Positions 8,727 through 16,777 of a DNA stretch of 64,000 nucleotides are shown here, piece after piece; position 1 is the stretch's first letter; each line of letters begins with the position of its first letter. A program made the translations under genes and the position numbers. Origin of the DNA: Oscillospiraceae bacterium (GTDB lineage Bacteria; Bacillota; Clostridia; Oscillospirales; Ruminococcaceae); assembly GCA_018110825.1 (NCBI GenBank), contig JAGBCL010000052.1, positions 145,469 to 209,468 of the forward strand, read 5' to 3'. The notes under the pieces were generated by a model that made no database searches, was not told the DNA's origin, and worked only from the letters and a program-made list of their open reading frames with translations.

Positions 8727-8986
8727 CTCCCGTCCTAACACTTAGGACGGGAGAAAAATTAACCCGTGGTACCACCTAAATTACCGCATAGCGGTCACTC
8801 ATCAGCAGGAACGTCAAAGCGTTCTCCCTGCCTTCCGTTTAACGCACAGAACACGGCGCCCCTACTTACCTTAACGGCTTTCAGTTTGCTGCTCGGAAGT
8901 GTTATTCACAAGGACTCTGATATGCGGTTTCCACTATCCCGCACTCACTGAAAACGAATTTCCCTGCTACTTCTCTTCGTCATAGC
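8727..8986 (-). promoter_or_regulatory. T-box riboswitch (Asn) upstream of asnS-asnA
   Basis: Read on the minus strand, the leader starts with the stem I GACGAAGAG and an AGTA segment. It then carries the specifier AAC (8903-8901) in a GAATAACAC context, and the T-box sequence GGTGGTACCACGG (about 8776-8764). It ends in a perfect 12-bp terminator (8753-8742 with 8738-8727) with a T-run. Uncharged tRNA-Asn pairing with the specifier and T-box should favour the antiterminator. The specifier agrees with the asparagine genes downstream. Confidence 0.93.
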
Positions 8987-9004
8987 ATTTCAAAAATCTA
9001 ATTT

Positions 9005-9033
9005 ATTTTAGCATATCTTTATAATTATGTCAA
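9005..9033 (-). promoter_or_regulatory. Promoter of the asnS T-box operon
   Basis: Minus strand: TTGACA (9033-9028), 17-base spacer, TAAAAT (9010-9005), just before the T-box stem I. Confidence 0.82.
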
Positions 9034-9087
9034 GGGGTTTGCTAAAAATTATTATATGGTAAATTCGTTGTTGCGTTTTGTCAATAA

Positions 9088-9117
9088 TGCACATCACAAT
9101 CCGCATTGTTATGTGCA
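9088..9117. repeat. Inverted repeat between divergent promoters
   Basis: TGCACAT-c-ACAAT pairs with ATTGT-t-ATGTGCA around a CCGC loop, a 12-bp stem with one mismatch. It lies between the asnS promoter and the rightward promoter at 9144 and may be an operator or a small hairpin. No gene overlaps it. Confidence 0.5.
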
Positions 9118-9143
9118 ACAGCAACAAACTTAGAATTACCCCA

Positions 9144-9172
9144 TTGACAACTATGTCGCACCGTGATATACT
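9144..9172 (+). promoter_or_regulatory. Promoter of the PadR/DUF2812 operon
   Basis: TTGACA (9144-9149), 17-base spacer, TATACT (9167-9172). Imperfect repeats of CGCACCGTGAYATA lie over and after the -10 box, suggesting operator control. Confidence 0.72.
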
Positions 9173-9180
9173 CAAACCAT

Positions 9181-9228
9181 GATATACATCGCACCGTGAC
9201 ATATCGCAGTACAACACATCGAACTGCG
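9181..9228. promoter_or_regulatory. Candidate operator dyads downstream of the 9144 promoter
   Basis: Two dyads lie back to back: GATAT and ATATC arms at 9181-9205 and perfect CGCAGT/ACTGCG arms at 9205-9228. The central CGCACCGTGACATA repeats the sequence over the -10 box (9157-9170). The PadR regulator encoded in the same operon is the obvious candidate ligand. This is inference. Confidence 0.45.
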
Positions 9229-9264
9229 ACAGAAAAAACTGTTACAAAAAGGAGGAAGGCAAGC

Positions 9265-9606
9265 TTGAGCAACTGGTTTATATACTTTGTAATAATATAC
9301 CTTTGTATTATTCTGCCGATGATACGCAGAAAGAAAAATGCCGCTGTTATTGCGACAAGGAAAATCAAAAACAAAAAGCTAAACAAAGAGGAGCGAATGA
9401 AAATGTACGAATTACTTAAAAGATTTATCGGAAAGAAATGCAACATTTCCATTATGAATTCAAACTCAGGCATACTCGGTACAATTACAGAGGTGCAGGA
9501 CAACTGGGTTATCGTTGACACAGACAACAACGGCACTGACGCTGTAAACATTGATTACATCACTCAGATAAGTGAGTGGCCAACCAAGGAAAAGAAAAAG
9601 AAGTAA
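9265..9606 (+). CDS. Small membrane-anchored protein with C-terminal beta-rich domain
   Basis: A 113-residue protein starting at TTG 9265, chosen because GGAGG (9251-9255) is nine bases upstream. It has one N-terminal membrane span (residues about 4-20), a lysine/arginine-rich linker, and a domain of about 65 residues (MYELLKRFIGKKCNIS onward) that is clearly paralogous to the next gene. The domain looks like a small beta barrel (DUF6897-like, tentative). Its function is unknown. It is the first gene of a four-gene operon with padR and DUF2812. Confidence 0.7.
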   Translation: MSNWFIYFVIIYLCIILPMIRRKKNAAVIATRKIKNKKLNKEERMKMYELLKRFIGKKCNISIMNSNSGILGTITEVQDNWVIVDTDNNGTDAVNIDYITQISEWPTKEKKKK

Positions 9607-9623
9607 GATAAAGGAGAATTGCT

Positions 9624-9842
9624 ATGGAAATGATGAAAAGATTTATCGACAAGGAAGTTATTATCACAACCCTGCACAATGAGTCAGCAATGCTGGAAGG
9701 CTTTGTCCGTGAGGTAAACGAAAACTGGCTTGTTATCGAAACCGCTAACAAGGGACTTGATATGGTCAACATTGAATACATCGTAAGAATTCGTGAGTAT
9801 CCAAGAAAAGCAAACGGCAAGAAAAAGCAGATTTTCGCTTAA
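9624..9842 (+). CDS. Small paralogue of the preceding protein
   Basis: A 72-residue soluble protein without the membrane anchor of its neighbour. The MKRFIDKEV start and the NWLVIETANKGLDMVNIEYI core match residues of the previous protein (LKRFIGKKC, NWVIVDTDNNGTDAVNIDYI), showing tandem duplication. A ribosome site AAAGGAG lies before the ATG. Function is unknown. Confidence 0.75.
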   Translation: MEMMKRFIDKEVIITTLHNESAMLEGFVREVNENWLVIETANKGLDMVNIEYIVRIREYPRKANGKKKQIFA

Positions 9843-9854
9843 TGTGAGGTAACT

Positions 9855-10187
9855 ATGACTGATCTGGAAAAGCTTATTAAAAAGCACCTGCCGATGACGG
9901 AAACGGCGTTTTACATTCTGCTTGCGCTGAATGAACCCCGTCACGGCTACGGAATAACAAAGTTTGTTGCCGAGCTTACCGAGGACCGCATAAAGCTTGG
10001 CTCCGGTACGGTTTACGGCACGCTGACAAAGATGCAGAAGGACAAACTTATTGACGTTTACGATGACAGCGACAAGAAAATCATCTACGAAATCACCGAT
10101 ATGGGCAGAGAGGTGCTGAAAGCGGAAATAGCCCGTATCAAGCTGGTTTACGGCAACATTCTTTCACAGGAGGCGAACCTGAAATGA
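9855..10187 (+). CDS. PadR family transcriptional regulator
   Basis: A 110-residue winged-helix protein. The PadR pattern is clear: TETAFYILLALNEPRHGYGI, then GSGTVYGTLTKMQKDKLI and the basic wing. The C-terminal dimer helix is the short type. PadR proteins are usually repressors, often of membrane or stress genes and often autoregulated. It overlaps the DUF2812 gene by ATGA, a pairing seen widely in Firmicutes, so it most likely controls this operon through the dyads near 9181-9228. Confidence 0.9.
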   Translation: MTDLEKLIKKHLPMTETAFYILLALNEPRHGYGITKFVAELTEDRIKLGSGTVYGTLTKMQKDKLIDVYDDSDKKIIYEITDMGREVLKAEIARIKLVYGNILSQEANLK

Positions 10188-11335
10188 CTGTAAAATTTAT
10201 GCCGTTCTGGTTTGCTGATGTGGTCAAATCAGAGGAAAAGCTTTCACGTCTTGCATCCGAGGGACTTATGCTGACAGGCTTCAAGCCTTACGGATTGTTC
10301 ACCTTTGAACATGGTGAGGCTGAGCAGGTAAAATACCGTATTGTCCGTGAAAAGAAATGCGAGGGCAGAGTGCCTAAGCGTTTAACGGAAAACGGCTGGG
10401 TAAAATGTGCTGACAGCAAGCACTATTACATTATAAAAAATGCTGACAAGGAAACCGACGCTGAACCGTCCTACAAAAGCTGGGTTACGCTTTACAGAAC
10501 ATTGCAGACGGTTATGTTCTTTATCATATGCTTTGTGGTAGGTATGTTCATCGGTGCAGGTGCAGCAACGCTTGAAGATATTGCAACAAAGAAAATACGC
10601 TGGCAAGCACTTATTGTGCCGTTTGTGCTGTCGGTTATCTTTATACTTATCTGGCGGAAATTACATAAATCCAACAAGAAGGTGCTTGAAAAAAATCCCG
10701 ATGCGGTAAAGTTTGCTTTCACCATTCCCGAGGAGAATTTCATCTACACCAAGGAACAGGAAAAGGCTATGCTGAAATCTAAGGAAATGATTAAGAAATC
10801 GCCGTTTTTCTGGGTTGCCGCACCTGACAAAGCAGAGGCTATGGTTGAGAAAATGGCGGCGGAAGGCTGGAAATTTTACCGCTTTGACAAGTTGGGTCAG
10901 GATTTCTACTTCATCAAGTCAGAACCTTGCAAGCTGAGATTTGTAGTGGATTTTCAAAGTGAAATCTCTGAAGAATATATTGCACTCACAAAAGAAAACG
11001 GCTGGAAGCTTGAATTTGCGTCCGTTACAAAGAAGGACGGATATTGCATCTGGTCTAAGGAATACACTGACGATGAGGACATTCCTGAACTTTACAGCGA
11101 TAATGAGTCGGCACTCAACCACGCAAAGGATTATCTGAAAAAGATGATTATCCCGTTGACTGTTGATGTAATACTTTCCGTACTGCTTATCATATGGTGC
11201 TTCACGGACGACCTCGGAATGACACCATTCAAAATCGTATTTATAATTTTTATGGCGGTTATCGCTTTGGAATACGGCTTCTTTGCAATCAAATCTCTCG
11301 GTTACTATTTAAGATTGAGGAAAAAGAATGATTAA
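10184..11335 (+). CDS. DUF2812 domain membrane protein
   Basis: A 383-residue protein with two DUF2812-like segments (residues about 1-70 and 200-290; both carry the EEKLSRLASEGLML or EAMVEKMAAEGW type pattern). Two hydrophobic hairpins (about 108-160 and 325-375) separate and follow them. It is translationally coupled to padR (ATGA). The function of DUF2812 is unknown; the partners suggest an envelope-stress or drug-response role. Confidence 0.85.
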   Translation: MTVKFMPFWFADVVKSEEKLSRLASEGLMLTGFKPYGLFTFEHGEAEQVKYRIVREKKCEGRVPKRLTENGWVKCADSKHYYIIKNADKETDAEPSYKSWVTLYRTLQTVMFFIICFVVGMFIGAGAATLEDIATKKIRWQALIVPFVLSVIFILIWRKLHKSNKKVLEKNPDAVKFAFTIPEENFIYTKEQEKAMLKSKEMIKKSPFFWVAAPDKAEAMVEKMAAEGWKFYRFDKLGQDFYFIKSEPCKLRFVVDFQSEISEEYIALTKENGWKLEFASVTKKDGYCIWSKEYTDDEDIPELYSDNESALNHAKDYLKKMIIPLTVDVILSVLLIIWCFTDDLGMTPFKIVFIIFMAVIALEYGFFAIKSLGYYLRLRKKND

Positions 11336-11386
11336 TCTGTACAAAATTTTTTCAATTATATTCAACAGCTTGTTGGATATTGACAG

Positions 11387-11415
11387 TTGACAATTCACCA
11401 AAAACATAGTATTAT
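11387..11415 (+). promoter_or_regulatory. Promoter of the CPBP protease gene
   Basis: TTGACA (11387-11392), 17-base spacer, TATTAT (11410-11415). A second TTGACA begins at 11380. Confidence 0.72.
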
Positions 11416-11460
11416 TGTATTAGTTCTTTAATACAAATTAATTACGAAAGGTCGGTCACT

Positions 11461-12528
11461 ATGGACACAAACACAAATTACACCACTCCTCCTGCCTACG
11501 CAATCTCACCACGCCATCAGGTAAAGAAATGCTACAACAGAGCTTGTATGGCAATGCTTTTCCAGTTTCTTATTGCCAATATTATTGTTATGATTCCGCT
11601 GACAATCTATCAGGGAATGATAATGTCCCAGCTTATGCTTGAGGAGGGCATCACTGACCCTGTGGTACTTTCCGTACGTACAACAGAGCTTATGAATCCT
11701 ATGTTTATGATTCTGCTCAACGCAATTGCATTCCTTATCGCAAACCCTGTTGCTTACCTTATCGGTAATACTATGACGAAAAAATATTACAAGGCAAAGC
11801 CTTTCAGCAAAATCCAGCTTCCTGCTGCAGACTGCGTGATCGCTGTTCTTGCTGTTGTCGGATTACAAGGCTTCTCACTTCTTGTTCAGTACGCAATTAT
11901 GTCTGTTACAAAAATGAGTGGCGTCAATGAGTCAACTGCGGCTATGTTTGCATTTTCCGATGACATCACCAAAAACATTATAATGGTTATCTACTTTGTA
12001 TTCATCGCTGCAATTACCGAAGAACTTCTCTGCCGAGGTCTTGTTCTCAAGCTTTTCTCCCCTGTAAGCAAGAAATTCGCAGTTGTTGCTTCCGCAGTTC
12101 TTTTCGGTGTTATGCACGGCAACTTCAATCAGATGTTCAACGGCTTCCTGCTTGGTCTTGTTATTGGTTACGTTGCTGTAAAAAGCAAGTCAATCTGGAT
12201 TCCTATAATCTGCCACATGGCTGCAAACACAAACGCTATGGTACTAAGCTACTTTGAATATAAAATTGGCGAGGACTTCTTTACAACAGAGCTTATTTAC
12301 GGCGCAGTGCTTACTGTAATCGCAATCGTTGCAATCGTGCTTCTCCTCAAGAGAAATGGCAAAATTGACGAAGAAAAGGACGGTTTCCCTGTTGAACAGG
12401 CACTTGAAGTTCCTGAGGAAGAAAAGCCGAAGTGCAAGTGGAAGGCTCTCCTTTCAACACCTTGCTTCTGGATTTTTATTGTAGTTTACGCTTTCAACGC
12501 ACTTCTTATGCTCACACCGCTTGTTTAA
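11461..12528 (+). CDS. CPBP family intramembrane metalloprotease
   Basis: A 355-residue protein with about eight membrane spans. CPBP (Abi/CAAX) motifs are seen in order: EELLCRG (motif EExxxR), FGVMHGNFNQ (FxxxH) and a third metal histidine in ICHMAANTNA. The family cleaves within membranes and occurs in processing and bacteriocin self-immunity; the substrate here is unknown. A cytoplasmic charged tail follows residue 300 and ends in one more span. It is co-transcribed with the small DUF4177-like gene. Confidence 0.88.
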   Translation: MDTNTNYTTPPAYAISPRHQVKKCYNRACMAMLFQFLIANIIVMIPLTIYQGMIMSQLMLEEGITDPVVLSVRTTELMNPMFMILLNAIAFLIANPVAYLIGNTMTKKYYKAKPFSKIQLPAADCVIAVLAVVGLQGFSLLVQYAIMSVTKMSGVNESTAAMFAFSDDITKNIIMVIYFVFIAAITEELLCRGLVLKLFSPVSKKFAVVASAVLFGVMHGNFNQMFNGFLLGLVIGYVAVKSKSIWIPIICHMAANTNAMVLSYFEYKIGEDFFTTELIYGAVLTVIAIVAIVLLLKRNGKIDEEKDGFPVEQALEVPEEEKPKCKWKALLSTPCFWIFIVVYAFNALLMLTPLV

Positions 12529-12540
12529 GGAGAAATTAAA

Positions 12541-12702
12541 ATGAAAGAATATAAAGCAGTAACAGTTAAGTGGGACGTACACCTTGAAAAGCTCAACAAT
12601 GAGCTGAACGAATTTACAAAAGAGGGTTGGAATATTGTCAACGTTACAACCGAACCGCCCAACACTCTGAATTTTGTAGTTATACTTTGCCGTGAAGTTT
12701 AA
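12541..12702 (+). CDS. Small DUF4177-like protein
   Basis: A 53-residue protein preceded by AAGGAG and 12 bases after the CPBP gene. The pattern MKEYKAVTVKW, LNELNEFTKEGWNIV and a closing hydrophobic strand fits the short DUF4177 fold. Function is unknown. It is followed by a terminator. Confidence 0.75.
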   Translation: MKEYKAVTVKWDVHLEKLNNELNEFTKEGWNIVNVTTEPPNTLNFVVILCREV

Positions 12703-12712
12703 CAGAACGCAG

Positions 12713-12752
12713 AAATGCCTGAGAGGATAAATTCCCCTCAGGCATTTTTCCT
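12713..12752. terminator. Terminator between the DUF4177-like gene and the helicase
   Basis: An 11-bp stem (12713-12723 with 12737-12747) and a T-run. It lies between convergent genes. Confidence 0.82.
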
Positions 12753-12755
12753 AAG

Positions 12756-15116
12756 TTATATCTTTGTAATCTTCGCAAAATTAGCCATAAGCTTCTTTGT
12801 ACCTACGCTGTCGAATGCAATTTCAAGCATAGCGTCATTGCTTATCTTCTTGACGGAGAGAACTGTTCCCTCGCCGAAAATATTATGCTTAACACGCTCG
12901 CCGACGGAGAAATCCGCTTCGGCTTTTTTCTTTGCCTGTTCTACTTTACGGTTTGCAAGCTCGCTCTGCAAGGTATATTTCGGCACACTCTGCACGATTA
13001 CGTCATTGTTATCATCAGCAATCTTCATCGTGCTGTCGATACGTTCAACGTAATCCGAGTCAATTTCCTTTGCAAAACGAGAAATGAGATTGCGGTTTGT
13101 TGAACCAAACAACATTCTCTGTTTAGCATGGGAAATGTACAGCTTCTTCTTTGCACGAGTAATCGCAACATACGCAAGACGTCGCTCTTCCTCCATATCT
13201 TCGAGACTGTTCATACTTCTTATGCCTGGGAAAATTCCCTCTTCCATTCCAACTACGAAAACTGTGGGGAATTCAAGCCCCTTTGCGCTGTGCATTGTCA
13301 TCATATAAACCACATCGCTGTCTTCCTCAAGCTTGTCAACGTCGGTATAGAGGCTGATTTCCTCCAGGAAGCCTGAAAGGCTTGCTTCCTCGCCGTTAGC
13401 TTCGGTATACTGCTCCATAGTTGTTTTAAGTTCGCTGATATTTTCAAGTCTGCCTGCACCCTCGTCACCGAGAGCCTTCATAGCGTTTGCGTAGCCTGTC
13501 TTATCCAGCAGCTCATCAAGCAATTCGCTGAGAGTATGTGTTTCAGCAAACTCAATCAGATGGTCGAACATTGCCGCAGTCTTTGTAAGCAGCGCAGACT
13601 TCTTTGCAACAGGTGCATAGCTTTCGCTGTCACGCATTACATCAATCGGAGAAACATTCAGGTCAACGGAAATCTGCTCAATCATTGACAGGGTTGTATC
13701 ACCGATACCGCGCTTAGGCTCGTTAATGATACGCTTGAAACGAAGCATATCTCGGTTATTATTAAGCACGGAAAGATACGCTGTCATATCCTTGATTTCC
13801 TTGCGGTCATAGAATCGCATACCGCCGATAACCTTGTAAGGAATACCGCTGTGTGTAAACGCACGTTCAATGCTGTTGGACTGTGCGTTCATTCTGTAGA
13901 GGATTGCAAAATCCTTATAGGAAGCACCATCCTTGACCTGCTCCAGAATTGTTTCCGCAACAAATCTTGACTCGGCAGACTCGTCATAGGCTTTGAACAC
14001 GGTAACCTTGTCACCGTCGCCTGCATCTGTCCAGAGCTTCTTCACCTTACGGGAGATGTTGTTGGAAATAACGGAATTTGCAGCACTGAGGATATTCTGT
14101 GTTGAACGGTAATTCTGTTCAAGACGGATTACAGTTGCGTTGTCGAACTGTTCCTCAAAATTGAGGATATTTTCAATTGTTGCGCCACGGAATTTATAGA
14201 TAGACTGGTCATCGTCACCAACAACGCAGAGATTGCCGTGTCCGCCTGCAAGGAGTGAAACCAGTCTGAACTGTGCTTCATTTGTGTCCTGATACTCGTC
14301 AACCATTATGTACTTGTAAAGGTTGCGGTAATGTGCAAGGGCCTCAGGCTCCTGCTCAAAAAGTTCAACTGTAAGTCGGATAATATCGTCAAAGTCAAGA
14401 GCGTTGGCCTCACGCAGACGCTGCTGATAAAGCTTATAAAGCTTTGCAATTCCGAGCTTACGGTAATCACCTGTTGCTTCCTTTTCAAACTCATCGGGAG
14501 TGATAAGCTTGTCCTTTGCGGATGAAATCACGCCAAGAACTGTTTTCACAGGGAAAGTTTTGTCCGAAAGGTCAAGTGGGTCATAGCAGGACTTCAGCAG
14601 ACGTTGGCTATCGTCGCTGTCATAGATTGTAAAGCTTGAAGTATAGCCGAGTTTGTCAATTTCACGTCTTAAAATTCGTACACAAGCGGAATGGAATGTA
14701 GCCGCACAAATGCTGTCAGCCTGTTCGCCCAACATTGCACGCAGACGCTCTTTGAGTTCACCTGCTGCTTTATTTGTAAATGTTATTGCAAGAATATTCC
14801 ATGGGTTGACACGATTTTCAGCAACAATTTCAGCAAGATGTGAAACATCACTTCCGTCAGAATAGCTGTCAAGAAAAGCAATATCGTCATCATTAACAGA
14901 TGCAGGCACATTTTCGCATGCATAAGCATTGCCGAAAGTAACCATATTTGCGATACGGTTTACAAGCACAGAAGTCTTTCCGCTTCCTGCTCCTGCAAGG
15001 ATAAGTACAGGACCATTAACTGTGAAAACCGCTTTCTTCTGCATATCGTTAAGCTTCCCGAAATGCACTTCGAGAGCCTTTCTTTTTACATCAATAAAAC
15101 CAAGATTTTTCGCCAT
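12756..15116 (-). CDS. pcrA: PcrA/UvrD-type superfamily 1 DNA helicase
   Basis: A 786-residue 3'-5' helicase. Visible motifs are Walker A AGAGSGKT near residue 45, Walker B VDEYQDTN, motif III GDDDQSIYKFRGA, motif V TMHSAKGLEFPTVF and motif VI VAITRAKKKL. A C-terminal Tudor-like segment (HNIFGEGTVLSVKK) is typical of PcrA. The enzyme acts in nucleotide excision repair, replication restart and removal of RNA polymerase or RecA. The ATG at 15116 has GGAGG five bases upstream; the longer TTG start would overlap that site. Confidence 0.95.
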   Translation of the reverse strand: MAKNLGFIDVKRKALEVHFGKLNDMQKKAVFTVNGPVLILAGAGSGKTSVLVNRIANMVTFGNAYACENVPASVNDDDIAFLDSYSDGSDVSHLAEIVAENRVNPWNILAITFTNKAAGELKERLRAMLGEQADSICAATFHSACVRILRREIDKLGYTSSFTIYDSDDSQRLLKSCYDPLDLSDKTFPVKTVLGVISSAKDKLITPDEFEKEATGDYRKLGIAKLYKLYQQRLREANALDFDDIIRLTVELFEQEPEALAHYRNLYKYIMVDEYQDTNEAQFRLVSLLAGGHGNLCVVGDDDQSIYKFRGATIENILNFEEQFDNATVIRLEQNYRSTQNILSAANSVISNNISRKVKKLWTDAGDGDKVTVFKAYDESAESRFVAETILEQVKDGASYKDFAILYRMNAQSNSIERAFTHSGIPYKVIGGMRFYDRKEIKDMTAYLSVLNNNRDMLRFKRIINEPKRGIGDTTLSMIEQISVDLNVSPIDVMRDSESYAPVAKKSALLTKTAAMFDHLIEFAETHTLSELLDELLDKTGYANAMKALGDEGAGRLENISELKTTMEQYTEANGEEASLSGFLEEISLYTDVDKLEEDSDVVYMMTMHSAKGLEFPTVFVVGMEEGIFPGIRSMNSLEDMEEERRLAYVAITRAKKKLYISHAKQRMLFGSTNRNLISRFAKEIDSDYVERIDSTMKIADDNNDVIVQSVPKYTLQSELANRKVEQAKKKAEADFSVGERVKHNIFGEGTVLSVKKISNDAMLEIAFDSVGTKKLMANFAKITKI

Positions 15117-15319
15117 AAGAACCTCCAATGTAGTAACGCAGACCTGAGCGGTCTATAAGTGGGTATATTAGATATTATACCATATCCGCAGATGGAAAAA
15201 AAGTCCCCTTTTTCATATTTAACAGTTTTATAATATTTGCCGCTGATTTTAAATAAAGTGTATAAAAATACTCGTTCACGGGAATACTTCAACAGAAAAA
15301 GCAAGAAAGGACTTGTCAA

Positions 15320-16675
15320 ATGAAAGCAACCAAAGAACAATGGTCCTCAAAATTCGGATTTATTATGGCTGCAGCAGGCTCGGCAATCGGTCTGGGCAAC
15401 CTCTGGAAGTTTCCTTATATTACAGGAACAAGTGGTGGAGCTGTATTTGTAGCAGTGTATATTGTATTCCTGCTTCTTCTCGGAATACCTATTCTTCTTT
15501 CTGAACTTGCAATAGGACGTTTTGCAGGCATGAACGCAATTGACTCCTGTGCAAAAATCCATCCCAGGTGGGGCTTCGCAGGTGCATTTGGGGTTATCGG
15601 TGCATTCGGAGTTATGGCAAGCTACAGCGTTGTAGGCGGATGGGTAATACGTTACATTATAAACAGCTTTACCGATACAAATATGAATTCAGATTATTTT
15701 ACTTCCTTTTCTGCACAAAGCTTTGAACCGATTTTATGGATGGCTGTATTTCTGCTTCTGAATTGCCTTATTGTAAAAAGCGGCGTATCAAATGGTATTG
15801 AAAAAGTAAGCACGGTACTTCTTCCTCTGCTGATTATCTTTCTTATCGCAATAATGATTTACAGCCTTACCCTACCCAATGCTGCTGATGGAGTAAAATT
15901 TTTTCTTGTACCTGATTTTTCCGCAGTAGCAAGTCTTTCCGACTTTATGTCAATCGTATTCAATGCTATGGGACAAGTTTTCTTTTCTCTTTCCCTCGGC
16001 ATGGGCACACTTATAACTTACGGCAGCTATCTCCCTAAAGACAACAACCTCGCATCAAGCACTGTAACAATTGTCACTCTTGATACAATTATAGCAATAA
16101 TTTCCGGACTTGCAATTCTCCCGGCAGTATTTTCCTTTGGTTTTGAACCAACCGAAGGGTTCGGACTTATGTTCCGAACTTTACCTGCAGTTTTTTCAAG
16201 AATTACAGGCGGAACAATTATTGCAACAGCCTTTTTTATACTTGTCCTTTTTGCGGCGCTTACCTCTTCCATTTCTCTTCTCGAAGTAATCGTATCATGG
16301 GTTTGCAGCAACACAAAATTAACCCGTACATGGGCATCTGTAATTGTTACGGTACTGATTTTTATTGCAGGTATTTTTTCATCACTTTCTGTAGGTGCAA
16401 TTCCCGACATAAAAATCGGCAACATGAGTCTTTTTGAATTTTTTAATTTTTTCTCCGACAAAATCATCATGCCGCTTGGTGGACTCTTTATCTGTATCCT
16501 TACCGGCTATGTATGGGGAATTGACAATGCTGTAAAAGAAATAACAAATAATGGCAGATTTAAATTTGCAGCAAAAAAACTTTTTGCCTTTTCAATAAGA
16601 TATATAGCCCCTGCACTTATTGCTGTAATATTTGCCAGTTCACTGATTAGCTTTATCTTACCTCTGTTCAGATAA
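15320..16675 (+). CDS. Sodium-dependent transporter (NSS/SNF family)
   Basis: A 451-residue protein with 11-12 membrane spans. The NSS signature GSAIGLGNLWKFPY in span 1, with the Na+ and substrate-binding unwound region, is complete. Bacterial members (LeuT, MhsT, Tyt1) take up amino acids with sodium. The length fits the 11-span MhsT-like group. The substrate is not predictable from sequence alone. AAAGGA precedes the ATG. Confidence 0.92.
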   Translation: MKATKEQWSSKFGFIMAAAGSAIGLGNLWKFPYITGTSGGAVFVAVYIVFLLLLGIPILLSELAIGRFAGMNAIDSCAKIHPRWGFAGAFGVIGAFGVMASYSVVGGWVIRYIINSFTDTNMNSDYFTSFSAQSFEPILWMAVFLLLNCLIVKSGVSNGIEKVSTVLLPLLIIFLIAIMIYSLTLPNAADGVKFFLVPDFSAVASLSDFMSIVFNAMGQVFFSLSLGMGTLITYGSYLPKDNNLASSTVTIVTLDTIIAIISGLAILPAVFSFGFEPTEGFGLMFRTLPAVFSRITGGTIIATAFFILVLFAALTSSISLLEVIVSWVCSNTKLTRTWASVIVTVLIFIAGIFSSLSVGAIPDIKIGNMSLFEFFNFFSDKIIMPLGGLFICILTGYVWGIDNAVKEITNNGRFKFAAKKLFAFSIRYIAPALIAVIFASSLISFILPLFR

Positions 16676-16712
16676 GAAATGGTAAAAAAATCAATATTTT
16701 TCACAAAAAAAC

Positions 16713-16741
16713 TTTACTTTTGCTTTTGAAAGGTGTATAAT
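16713..16741 (+). promoter_or_regulatory. Promoter of the AI-2E family gene
   Basis: TTTACT (16713-16718), 17-base spacer, TATAAT (16736-16741). It supports the TTG start at 16778 over an earlier ATG. Confidence 0.65.
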
Positions 16742-16777
16742 ATGCTTATAGACTTTCATAAGAAAGGACGTATTCCG

